A stretch of 38,466 bases of DNA, from positions 1-38,466 of the IMG/VR virus record IMGVR_UViG_3300044613_004774. One strand, written 5' to 3'. Of the stretch, positions 31,846 to 38,466 are shown piece after piece. Below the pieces are notes generated by a model. That model worked only from the letters and a program-made list of their open reading frames with translations, did not search any database and was not told the DNA's origin. The translations under genes were made by a program, and so were the position numbers. This stretch comes from a virus. The first letter of the stretch is position 1; each line of letters begins with the position of its first letter.

Positions 31846-32765
31846 GCTATGAAGGTTTTCATGGTTGTTTTAATCGGTTGAGGCAGTACGCCTGCGTCAA
31901 TAAGAATGGAACTGGCTTTTGAAATGTAATTTTGACCCCATTGTTCATAGCGTAAGATTTGCTGGTCAATTTTGGTGTCTTTTCCAGCTTCGTAGATTTG
32001 TTGGTCAGTGTCTTTGTCTGCACGATTTTCCACTATTCCTTGAGGTGTTAATTTCACCAAATTCCTTTCAAATGCCAATTTCAATGTAAAATTCACAATG
32101 GCATTTTTTGTTTGATTCAATGCAAATTCTTTCGCGTCCTTATTGGGGTCATCTTCCGAAATTCCATTGATAAACTGCTGGATGATTTCCGCTGTTAATT
32201 CTGAAAGCAAGTAGGTTTGAATGGTATCAATTTGACATTGCACCAACATCGGAAACAATAAGAATGGACGCGCCAAATATTGCCTTTTGTGAAAATCCAA
32301 AGTTTTTTTGATAATTAATTGGTCGCGTTCCTCGAATGCTGGTTGGCTTTCAAATCCTTCAAAAGATTCAGGATTAGATTCAACCAACTTTATCAATTCT
32401 GAAATGTAAATCAATCCATTTTCCTGAAATGCGGCTTCCATTTTTTTGACTTGACCAGAATAGGCCGCTTTGGCGTTTTCATTTTCATTCCGCAAAATTC
32501 CCAAATCTCCAATAATTACTTCACCTGTTTGGGTCCATTGCCACATCGCGAAGTAAATCAATGCGCCTTCCACGAATTTCTTTGCGTCAACAACTGGTTG
32601 TTGCTCACTTTCAGAGTTTAAAATTTCATCACAAAATTCTGTTGTGAAATATTGGTTAATGTGTGAAGTGAAAGCTATTTGTTCGTGTGCATTTAGCTGG
32701 GAATAGGTAAATGTGTTGGCAACATTCACATATCTCTGAATCTGTTCAAGGCTATTGATTCTCAT
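31842..32765 (-). CDS. Probable head-tail adaptor (DUF6712-like)
   Basis: 307 aa, all-helical, directly after the portal gene with a 1-base overlap. Its size, composition and neighbourhood fit the Bacteroidota phage family known to me as DUF6712, thought to be a connector or head-tail joining protein. Segments such as FVEGALIYFAMWQWTQTGEV and LLFPMLVQCQIDTIQTYLLS are hydrophobic helices inside a soluble fold. Function is inferred from position beside the portal. Confidence 0.65.
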   Translation of the reverse strand: MRINSLEQIQRYVNVANTFTYSQLNAHEQIAFTSHINQYFTTEFCDEILNSESEQQPVVDAKKFVEGALIYFAMWQWTQTGEVIIGDLGILRNENENAKAAYSGQVKKMEAAFQENGLIYISELIKLVESNPESFEGFESQPAFEERDQLIIKKTLDFHKRQYLARPFLLFPMLVQCQIDTIQTYLLSELTAEIIQQFINGISEDDPNKDAKEFALNQTKNAIVNFTLKLAFERNLVKLTPQGIVENRADKDTDQQIYEAGKDTKIDQQILRYEQWGQNYISKASSILIDAGVLPQPIKTTMKTFIA

Positions 32766-34078
32766 TAGCTTACAATTTTTGTTCCTGATTTATTTTCATT
32801 CAAAGTGGTAGGCACTTCATATTCAAAAGTCCACTTTAGATTCTTTGGCCATCCATTCACCATTCCTACCACTTTTAGTGGCTTCAAAACAATCATTTGT
32901 TCTGCGTAAGATGCGGCAATGGTATTATCCATTCCTACTCGTTTATCACTTCCACTTCCTGCTCCCATCGAGTTGGATTTGCTGGAAATGTTAGCCAAAG
33001 AAACATCTACACCAATGGCTCTAGCAGTTTGCATATCCGCTTCTTGGAGTGAGGTAAGGAATTGATCTTTCTTGATTGGGTCCTTTAATTCCGTGATTTT
33101 CCATCCTGAAATTTCTTTTCCTGTTGCTTGATGAATGCCAAAATGAGAATAGAAATTCTTTCCTGCGTTTTCAGTTGATTTCAGGAAAGCATCCATTTCA
33201 TCCATTTTTTCTTGCATCAATTCTTTTTTCTTTGCCTCTGTTTTGGTTTCCCAATCCTTATAAACAGAGCTCCAGTAATTGGAAGGGATTTCAATGTGAT
33301 ATTTTAACAAGAAACCGTTTTTGTTAATCAAATTCATCAGTTTTGGAACTGAAATTGAATAGTCCAACCAACCTTGATTTTCAAAAAGTCCAATGTGTGA
33401 AGGTACCGCATAAAGTGTGCGCCCTGGTGAAGGAATATTGTTGTGTGTAACAAATTTCTTTTTTGATTTTCCCAAATTTATAGCTTCTTCCACATTCATG
33501 TAATAATCATCATAAAATGGAACTTCAACATAATCTAAGCCATGCAACTGCCAATCTGAATTGATTAAAACATGTTTGATTTTGTTGTTTTCAATTTCAC
33601 CAAATCGACAAAATTCTGCTTCCTGGTGAGCTAACTTGACTATTTTAGTTCCAGCTCCATTAAAAAGAAATTCGCAAAAAATGTTGTTGTAAAATTTTAA
33701 ATCCATCCACCTTTCAAGCATGATTATTTCAAGATCGTTTCCGTAGATGAATTCATCCACTTCTGCAATGGAGGAATAATCTCTTTCAATTCCAGCCGCA
33801 GTACGCACTTCTTTGTAATAAGTAAGACCGCGTCCAAAAAGAGTGGTGGCGGTTTTGCTGATTAAAGGAAAAGCCGTTGTTGTCTTTTCTAATTTTTGGC
33901 GTTGCTCCATTGGCTGAAGGTTATTTGCTCCCCAGTTCTGAATGGTAGCCCCTTCGCGGTCAGGAGTAGTGTAGCCAATGATTGGGGCTTTAGCTGGTGC
34001 TTCTAAGAGCGAGACAACCGTTCCCGAACCGTGTAAAACTGCAAAATGCTCACCAACAAATTCAATATTTTTTTTCAT
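32765..34078 (-). CDS. Portal protein
   Basis: 437 aa. The sequence has the build of portal proteins: a long, mostly helical protein with a wing/stem region (about 95-220), the segment SKSNSMGAGSGSDKRVGMDN near the C-terminus and YAEQMIVLKPLKVVGMVNGW. It is adjacent to the adaptor candidate, which supports it as the DNA entry ring at the capsid vertex. It starts 4 bases inside the end of the 104-aa gene. In most siphoviruses it lies directly after terL, but here the integrase/methyltransferase region intervenes. Confidence 0.7.
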   Translation of the reverse strand: MKKNIEFVGEHFAVLHGSGTVVSLLEAPAKAPIIGYTTPDREGATIQNWGANNLQPMEQRQKLEKTTTAFPLISKTATTLFGRGLTYYKEVRTAAGIERDYSSIAEVDEFIYGNDLEIIMLERWMDLKFYNNIFCEFLFNGAGTKIVKLAHQEAEFCRFGEIENNKIKHVLINSDWQLHGLDYVEVPFYDDYYMNVEEAINLGKSKKKFVTHNNIPSPGRTLYAVPSHIGLFENQGWLDYSISVPKLMNLINKNGFLLKYHIEIPSNYWSSVYKDWETKTEAKKKELMQEKMDEMDAFLKSTENAGKNFYSHFGIHQATGKEISGWKITELKDPIKKDQFLTSLQEADMQTARAIGVDVSLANISSKSNSMGAGSGSDKRVGMDNTIAASYAEQMIVLKPLKVVGMVNGWPKNLKWTFEYEVPTTLNENKSGTKIVS

Positions 34079-34389
34079 AACAACATTCTTTTATCGTTGA
34101 TTTTTGTGATTAATGGCAAATGTACCGGCTTTAATGTGGCTGTTTCTCGGTTGCCCATATACACGCGAATTAATCGTGTAAAATTATCGTAGTGATTTCG
34201 CTTTGATATTCCCGTCATTTTCATTTCAGGCGCTTGTTTTCGTTCCGATTTCGCCACCGTAACTCTACCTGTAATCAACCTTAATTTTCCGCCTGTTTTT
34301 CTTTTTCGATCTAAAGAAACATATTCTAATTTGACCAGTTCACCTGAATCAATTAGCTTAATTGCGTCTTCAAATTGTATAAAATTCAT
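34075..34389 (-). CDS. Small basic unknown protein (104 aa)
   Basis: Upstream of the portal gene with a 4-base overlap. Begins MNFIQFEDAIKLIDSGELVK and has basic strands (SLDRKRKTGGKLRLITGRV) and a helical C-half (RLIRVYMGNRETATLKPVHL). A small beta-rich protein conserved beside portals of Bacteroidota phages as I recall; function not known. Start context AATTTTGAACCATG. Confidence 0.6.
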   Translation of the reverse strand: MNFIQFEDAIKLIDSGELVKLEYVSLDRKRKTGGKLRLITGRVTVAKSERKQAPEMKMTGISKRNHYDNFTRLIRVYMGNRETATLKPVHLPLITKINDKRMLL

Positions 34390-34428
34390 GGTTCAAAATT
34401 GTTAGATTTTACCCTAAATATCAATGAC

Positions 34429-34457
34429 AAAAAAAAGCCACCTTTTACAGTGGCTTT
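34429..34457 (-). terminator. Intrinsic terminator before the portal operon
   Basis: AAAGCCAC (34434-34441) and GTGGCTTT (34450-34457) form an 8-bp stem with an 8-base loop. On the minus strand it is followed by a T8 run. It lies between the 107-aa gene (stop 34511) and the 104-aa gene (start 34389), so the portal operon may need read-through or a promoter in the 34390-34428 gap. Confidence 0.75.
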
Positions 34458-34510
34458 CTTCAAACTAAACGCTAATTATGACATATCGGGATTCAAATAT
34501 ACTTGAAAAT

Positions 34511-34834
34511 CTAAATGAAATCAAAATTCAAATTGTTTTCATAAAATTTTTGAGCTAAAAAAAAAGCTAAAAAAATAATGACGGTACAAACAACCGCTGT
34601 AACTACTGCAAATGCAAGTGTAATTTCAATCAATTCTTTTCGAACTGATTTTAAATCTTCATAAGATTCAAGCACAAAAATAGCATCTTCAATTTCTTGT
34701 ACTGATTTACGATTTTCAACTGCAACTGGAGCAATGCTTGAAATTTCACCTTCAATTACCAATGCTTGATAGGTTTCGTTCAATTTCTGTTTTTGATCGG
34801 TTAAAATTTGGATAGGTTGTTGGTTTTTAATCAT
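34511..34834 (-). CDS. Small membrane protein (107 aa), unknown
   Basis: ATG at 34834 (MIKNQQPIQ) overlaps the stop of the 63-aa gene by 8 bases; a GTG eight codons upstream is less likely. Cytoplasmic coiled-coil part (residues 15-70), then a transmembrane segment at about 74-98 (LAFAVVTAVVCTVIIFLAFF). Possibly a moron or lysis-related protein; no family recognised. Confidence 0.6.
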   Translation of the reverse strand: MIKNQQPIQILTDQKQKLNETYQALVIEGEISSIAPVAVENRKSVQEIEDAIFVLESYEDLKSVRKELIEITLAFAVVTAVVCTVIIFLAFFLAQKFYENNLNFDFI

Positions 34835-35018
34835 GGTTTTTAGGTTTATATATTTCACATTTAAGGATTAAACTAGGGTGAATATCCAGCAGTTCTTTAG
34901 CTTCCATGGAAGAATCTGCTTTGATGAATTTTATTTTTACTTTGAGTGATTTTCGCCCATTTTGCACAATGTAAGTCTTGTAGGTTAATTTCCAAGTAAG
35001 AGTTTCAAAAGGTTGCAT
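34827..35018 (-). CDS. Unknown small protein (63 aa)
   Basis: Begins MQPFETLTWKLTYKTYIVQN, basic and strand-rich (RKSLKVKIKFIKADSSMEAK). It lies two bases after the 272-aa gene stop and overlaps the next gene. No family recognised. Confidence 0.55.
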   Translation of the reverse strand: MQPFETLTWKLTYKTYIVQNGRKSLKVKIKFIKADSSMEAKELLDIHPSLILKCEIYKPKNHD

Positions 35019-35020
35019 GG

Positions 35021-35839
35021 CTACTTTTTTTCTTGTGATTTAATAGTTTGTTCTGCCAACCTGTCCATTTCTACCATCACTGTAAACCAGTTCATTTTCA
35101 TCTGATCTGCAAAAGAACCAAATACGCCAGTGTGCGACAATGACAGCATAGAACCAGCCCATCCTCTATCATCCATGAATATTTTGCTGGAAGTTTTTTG
35201 AAACAAATATTTCAAGCGTTCAAATTTCTGTTTCCGAACCGATTGAAAATACAAGAATGTTGCCACCAAAATAGACAAAGGAACAATTTCTTTTAGCTCT
35301 TCAATCCTTGATTTGCACTTTTCAAGGTTAAATTCTTCGCGAAAATCTCCATTCCATTTTGATGAAGACTTGAAAAAAGGTAAATCATTTCGCTTTGGTC
35401 TGTACATGTAGGCCAAAATCTGCAATAAAGCGGAAACATCTTTGGTGTTTGATGCGCGAATGAAAGCTGTGTCAATGTACGTGAATTCTTCAGCTGTGCA
35501 TTTATCCATCAATCCAACGGGTCCAAATAGCGAATATTTGCCTACTTCAATTATTGGCAAAGGATTCTTTGTGAAATCTGGAATTTCTTTTGCTGCAAAA
35601 TCCACATGAGGCAATAAGTCTGCCCATTGTTCTGCTGTGATTTTCCCGTAAATCCTTTTTGGAAGATTAGACAATAAGATGAAAATTGGAATTCTTATGG
35701 CATTGTATTCTGCCATAGTGGCTTTTTTTTCCATGAATTCGGAGCGCAACTTACATATTTGCAAGAATTCTTTTTCATTGATTTCACTAAATGATGATTT
35801 CAACGAGAAATTTTCATTGTTGATTTTTATCGACTTCAT
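35021..35839 (-). CDS. Unknown phage protein (272 aa)
   Basis: Helical, 272 aa, beginning MKSIKINNENFSLKSSFSEI. Contains ADLLPHVDFAAKEIPDFTKN, DVSALLQILAYMYRPKRNDL and LVATFLYFQSVRKQ, with a Tyr/Arg-Pro pattern of the type YRP that I associate with tail-assembly-chaperone-like proteins of other phages, but not enough to assign it. Starts right at the end of the broken integrase (ATG adjacent to its TAA). It is the first gene of the conserved block that leads to the portal. Confidence 0.6.
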   Translation of the reverse strand: MKSIKINNENFSLKSSFSEINEKEFLQICKLRSEFMEKKATMAEYNAIRIPIFILLSNLPKRIYGKITAEQWADLLPHVDFAAKEIPDFTKNPLPIIEVGKYSLFGPVGLMDKCTAEEFTYIDTAFIRASNTKDVSALLQILAYMYRPKRNDLPFFKSSSKWNGDFREEFNLEKCKSRIEELKEIVPLSILVATFLYFQSVRKQKFERLKYLFQKTSSKIFMDDRGWAGSMLSLSHTGVFGSFADQMKMNWFTVMVEMDRLAEQTIKSQEKK

Positions 35840-36640
35840 TTATAACGGCAAATTAACTCTACTCAAAGAGGCTTGTGAAACGTGTGTGTAAATTTCGGTA
35901 GTTTTCGTGGAGGAATGCCCAGCTATTTTTTGAATCATTCTAATATCCGTGCCATTTTCCAATAGGTTTGTAAAACATGAATGACGTAATTGATGAAAGT
36001 GACCAGTCTTATCAATGTATAATTTAAAAATCTGCTGGCAGCTTCTTACCGAATATTGTAGTGAATATTGTCCATTAAATAGAAATTCTTTGGGTTTATA
36101 TTGCTGCCAATAATTTCTAAGTAATTCCAATATTTTTTGGCTTAGAGGTACAAGCCTATCTTTTCTTCCTTTTGCATTTTTAATATGAATAATCATTCTT
36201 TTGGAGTCAATGTCTTCAATTTTCAGATTTACAATTTCAGAAACCCTTAATCCTACTGAAAAAGCCAAAGAAAGTAATGTTTTATGTTTCAGATTTTCAA
36301 TTTTACTCAAAGATTCCAAAATGTGACCAGAATCAATTACTACTGGCAATTTCTTTTCCTTTTTAGCCTAGGGAATGTATTTGAATTTTAAAGGTTGGTG
36401 AACTGTTAATTTGTAAAACAATTTCAATGCAGAATGAGCATGCCTTTGAGAATTAATACACTTAGCCCTAAGTAAATATTTTTCAACTTCATCACTAGAA
36501 ATGTGCTTTGGCGAATCTTTTGATTTAAAATGATTTAGAAAAATTTCAACCTGACAAACGTAATTTTTAACGGTTGTCGGAGCGTACTGTTTTACTTTCA
36601 AAACTTGCTCATACTTTTGAATAAACGTTGAGGAATTCAT
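35840..36640 (-). pseudogene. int: Tyrosine recombinase (integrase) with in-frame amber stop
   Basis: The N-terminal SAM-like core-binding domain (MNSSTFIQKYEQVLKVKQYA...) runs to FKYIP, then TAG, then in the same frame AKKEKKLPVVIDSGHIL and the full catalytic domain. That half keeps Arg in GLRVSEIVNL, Lys in NAKGRKDRLVPL, HxxR in HQLRHSCFTNLL, GHSSTKTTEIY and the nucleophile Tyr of IYTHVS. The downstream half has only a TTG start, so a single nonsense change (for example from an Arg, Gln or Trp codon) has probably broken an otherwise intact XerC/D-like integrase of about 266 aa. Amber suppression would restore it. It stands between the methyltransferase and the 272-aa gene. Confidence 0.8.
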
Positions 36641-36692
36641 GTGTTATTTTTTTGGTTATTAATTAATTATAGGGGATGTTTACATATATACG

Positions 36693-37460
36693 TTAGCCAC
36701 AATACGAAGAAAGCCTCCGAACTGCAACATCGTAATATTGTTTTTCCTTTTCAATGCCAATTGATTTACGATTTAATTTTAAACAAGCAAGGTTTGTTGT
36801 GCCAGAACCCATTGTGTTATCTAAAACCATATCACCTTCGTTTGTGTAGGTTTTTACAAGCATTTCTAATAATCCAATCGGTTTTTCAGTTGGGTGTGTT
36901 TTGTTTTGTTGCCTTCCAATCGGTTCATAGAATATTGTAGTGGGGTATCTATAACCGTCATTTACAATCGTACTATCCTCGTGCTTACCATAATTCCCCC
37001 TGCAAGTTTCTGATTTACTTGTTCTCGTATAAGCATCGCCCTTTGTAAATTGAGGGTTATAGGTTGTTTTCTTTTTGGCAAAAATCAAAATATTGTCGTG
37101 TTTTCTTAATGGCATTATTTTAGCGTTTAAGTGCCCACTTGCTCTGCCTTTATCCCAAATTATTTCATACTTAAACCATTTTTTGTTTGAGTATATTAAA
37201 TCAGCTGTAAATGGTTGGTTGCCAAAAAGAATGATACAGCCACTATCTTTTAAAACTCTTTTGTATTCAATCCAAAGTTTGTCCAATGGCAAAACACTAT
37301 CCCATTTGTTTTGAGTAGTTCCATAAGGCAAATCGCAAATAATAGCATCTATACTCTTATCCTCAATAAAAGGAAAAACATCAAAGCAATCAGCATTAAC
37401 CAACGTACTGTGGCTAACACGTGCTATATACCATTTGGGGTTTTGTGGTAAATTCAACAT
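36693..37460 (-). CDS. DNA adenine methyltransferase, orphan
   Basis: The start MLNLPQNPKWYIA (37460, 255 aa) is preferred; upstream residues come from a region overlapping the attC-like repeat and the 66-aa gene. Motif IV DLPYGTTQNKWD (43-54) and motif I DNTMGSGTTN (about 218-227) show a beta-class-like N6-adenine or N4-cytosine enzyme, with motif order IV before I. The second residue of DPPY is Leu here (DLPY), common in phage members. No restriction partner is present in the window. Likely masks phage DNA from host restriction or affects regulation. Confidence 0.85.
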   Translation of the reverse strand: MLNLPQNPKWYIARVSHSTLVNADCFDVFPFIEDKSIDAIICDLPYGTTQNKWDSVLPLDKLWIEYKRVLKDSGCIILFGNQPFTADLIYSNKKWFKYEIIWDKGRASGHLNAKIMPLRKHDNILIFAKKKTTYNPQFTKGDAYTRTSKSETCRGNYGKHEDSTIVNDGYRYPTTIFYEPIGRQQNKTHPTEKPIGLLEMLVKTYTNEGDMVLDNTMGSGTTNLACLKLNRKSIGIEKEKQYYDVAVRRLSSYCG

Positions 37461-37536
37461 TTGTTCTCGTTTTAAAGTTATTAATAAATTGATAGAATGG
37501 TGCTTCGTAATCCCAAACGGTACATAGCACCATACG

Positions 37537-37737
37537 TTATAGGGCATTTGGATTGAACAACCTGATAGCCTTTAACGGGGCTTTCATTGTTAAATCACTC
37601 ATTACATCATCTACATCATTTAAGACAGTATGATGAACTGTGCCTTTTAACTTCATTGATATTTTTACCCTTGCATCCATCAATTCTTTGTAGAGCAATT
37701 CGTATAGTTCGGTTTCTTTTTTCTTACTTATTTTCAT
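37537..37737 (-). CDS. Small unknown cassette-like protein (66 aa)
   Basis: Begins MKISKKKETELYELLYKELM and ends FNPNAL. The stop codon lies inside GCCCTATAAC, the same 10-mer that ends the attC-like element beside it. No recognised domain. It sits between two copies of the repeat, in the manner of a gene cassette, and has no promoter of its own. Confidence 0.6.
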   Translation of the reverse strand: MKISKKKETELYELLYKELMDARVKISMKLKGTVHHTVLNDVDDVMSDLTMKAPLKAIRLFNPNAL

Positions 37738-37746
37738 AAAATAAAC

Positions 37747-37843
37747 GCCCTATAACATTGCATACACGGCAAGCGGGGCGGACACTTGCCTGTATGTTCG
37801 GGTTATTGCAGCCCCGCCTGCGTGTATGCCTTGCCGTTATAGC
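37747..37843. repeat. attC-like imperfect hairpin element
   Basis: GCCCTATAAC (37747-37756) on the left and GTTATAGC (37836-37843) on the right end an about 97-base element that folds on itself: CATACACG (37760) with CGTGTATG, and AAGCGGGGC with GCCCCGCCT, plus bulges. It is much more GC-rich than its surroundings. Size, complementary ends and bulged double stem are those of integron attC sites, but the core sequence (GTTATAG) departs from the GTTRRRY consensus, so identity is inference. Confidence 0.55.
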
Positions 37844-38094
37844 CAATTAAAAGAACCAGATACAAGCATTTTATGAATATTATGCGCTATTCTAATTTCT
37901 TTACCATTTGTATGGCTTTGAATATTTTTACGACTTATGTATTTACCATCTTTTCGATAAATAACAACATCATCTACTTCAATATCCATATTAAAAAAAT
38001 CTAAACAGCAAGTTGTAAAATTATCTTTAAGCTCTAATCCTTCTTGATAAGAAACTTCTTCCCCTGTTGTAAAATCCCAATGTATTGTAATCAT
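37837..38094 (-). CDS. Unknown small protein (85 aa)
   Basis: Begins MITIHWDFTTGEEVSYQEG, acidic, beta-prone with KNIQSHTNGKEIRIAHNIH, and ends NWL with the TAA inside the CTATAAC repeat of the attC-like element. The gene ends at the border of that hairpin, as expected for a cassette gene. No family recognised. It starts 17 bases after the 30-aa gene. Confidence 0.6.
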   Translation of the reverse strand: MITIHWDFTTGEEVSYQEGLELKDNFTTCCLDFFNMDIEVDDVVIYRKDGKYISRKNIQSHTNGKEIRIAHNIHKMLVSGSFNWL

Positions 38095-38111
38095 GTTTTG
38101 AAAATAATTAA

Positions 38112-38204
38112 CTAACTATAATCGTATAAAGTGTGCATTTGCAGTTCTATAATTTTGTTTTTTTCTTTGATTTTTCGAAAAAGTTCTGCTTTACTATCAA
38201 TCAT
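38112..38204 (-). CDS. Tiny possible protein (30 aa)
   Basis: ATG at 38204 to TAG at 38112 encodes MIDSKAELFRKIKEKNKIIE and ten more residues, a single amphipathic helix. It starts five bases after the 73-aa gene stop and is followed by the 85-aa gene, which suggests a real small gene, but its size makes chance possible. Confidence 0.4.
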   Translation of the reverse strand: MIDSKAELFRKIKEKNKIIELQMHTLYDYS

Positions 38205-38209
38205 TTGAA

Positions 38210-38431
38210 TCAAAAATTAACGGTTAAAACCACAATCCACCAACAAAGAATATTAACAAATAATGTAAACAGAAACATCATTAAAAATGCTGTTTTCTGA
38301 TAAACTGGAGCTGATTTTAAAATTCCGTAATTAAAAACTTCAAAGATTTTTTTGGCACGAAACACAAAAAATAATGTGCCTATAAAAAGCCATGACATTA
38401 CACGGCTAAAAGTGAGGATTGTTTCTTTCAT
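38210..38431 (-). CDS. Small two-pass membrane protein (73 aa)
   Basis: Two predicted membrane segments: VMSWLFIGTLFFVFR (about 11-25) and FLMMFLFTLFVNILCWWIVV (about 49-68). Could be a holin-like or superinfection-exclusion protein, but nothing decides. First gene after the promoter at 38446 in the last operon. Confidence 0.6.
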   Translation of the reverse strand: MKETILTFSRVMSWLFIGTLFFVFRAKKIFEVFNYGILKSAPVYQKTAFLMMFLFTLFVNILCWWIVVLTVNF

Positions 38432-38445
38432 TGGTTTTTTTTTTA

Positions 38446-38466
38446 CAAATATATGTATTATTTGAA
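38446..38466 (-). promoter_or_regulatory. Promoter of the same class (copy 4)
   Basis: -7 box TATATTTG on the minus strand at 38453-38446, preceded by TTCAAATAA (plus TTATTTGAA at 38458-38466, 4 bases from the box) that reaches the end of the window. It drives the 73-aa gene, with 14 bases from the box to the ATG. Confidence 0.55.

Noticed and set aside
35840-36640. TAG recoding (genetic code 15) explaining the split integrase
   Set aside because: Other genes end at TAG with normal gene starts immediately following (20285, 22196, 21474, 31150), so TAG is a real stop here.

Overview
The window reads as most or all of the genome of a tailed, siphovirus-like phage (or prophage) of a Bacteroidota host, probably flavobacterial. 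The grounds are AT-rich DNA, A-rich translation starts with almost no Shine-Dalgarno sequence, several Bacteroidota-type -7 boxes (TAnnTTTG), and a full phage gene set: terminase, portal, capsid, S49 prohead protease, tape measure, baseplate and fibre, endolysin, holin, primase-helicase. No bacterial housekeeping gene, tRNA or rRNA was seen. The two ends share no obvious repeat, so circularity cannot be decided from the sequence.

Layout: 69-15595 is on the minus strand. Read in the direction of transcription it gives a tail/baseplate/fibre/lysin block (15595 to 7573), a terminator, a 528-base non-coding region rich in CCGCTATT repeats (7045-7572), then a head block: unknown 169-aa protein, protease-scaffold, major capsid protein, coiled-coil protein, possible tail-tube protein, two small proteins, terminase small-subunit candidate and large subunit. 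From 15826 to 19907 two genes, an HK97 gp10-like protein and the tape measure protein, run on the plus strand. They diverge from the tail block at 15.6-15.8 kb and converge on a bidirectional terminator at 19.9 kb. From 38466 to 19957 everything is again on the minus strand: small accessory genes, an attC-like hairpin element, an orphan adenine methyltransferase, a tyrosine recombinase broken by an in-frame TAG, a 272-aa protein, small membrane proteins, portal, adaptor candidate, holin, then replication genes (primase-helicase, SNF2-like helicase) and an accessory cassette (PP-loop IbrA-like, GNAT, ParB-like IbrB), an ASCH-like protein, a DnaA-IV/DUF4406 fusion and small proteins.

How it works together: the primase-helicase and Snf2-type helicase probably drive replication, possibly from the repeat-flanked AT-rich segment near 7.3 kb. 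Four matching minus-strand promoters (22842, 26888, 31058, 38446) probably form one co-regulated class. The tail operon has its own promoter near 15740 with an intrinsic terminator in its leader, which suggests attenuation or antitermination. The portal, the adaptor and the 272-aa protein are separated from the other head genes, and the lysin is far from the holin.

The best candidates for something new are: the IbrA-GNAT-IbrB-helicase segment bounded by about 97-base direct repeats that each carry a promoter and a palindrome; the fusion of a DnaA-domain-IV-like helix-turn-helix to a DUF4406 nucleotide-processing domain; the attC-like cassette structure inside a phage; the iteron-like region; and a seven-bladed propeller inserted in a tail protein. 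No recognisable CI-type repressor or excisionase was found and the integrase is interrupted, so ability to form lysogens is doubtful.
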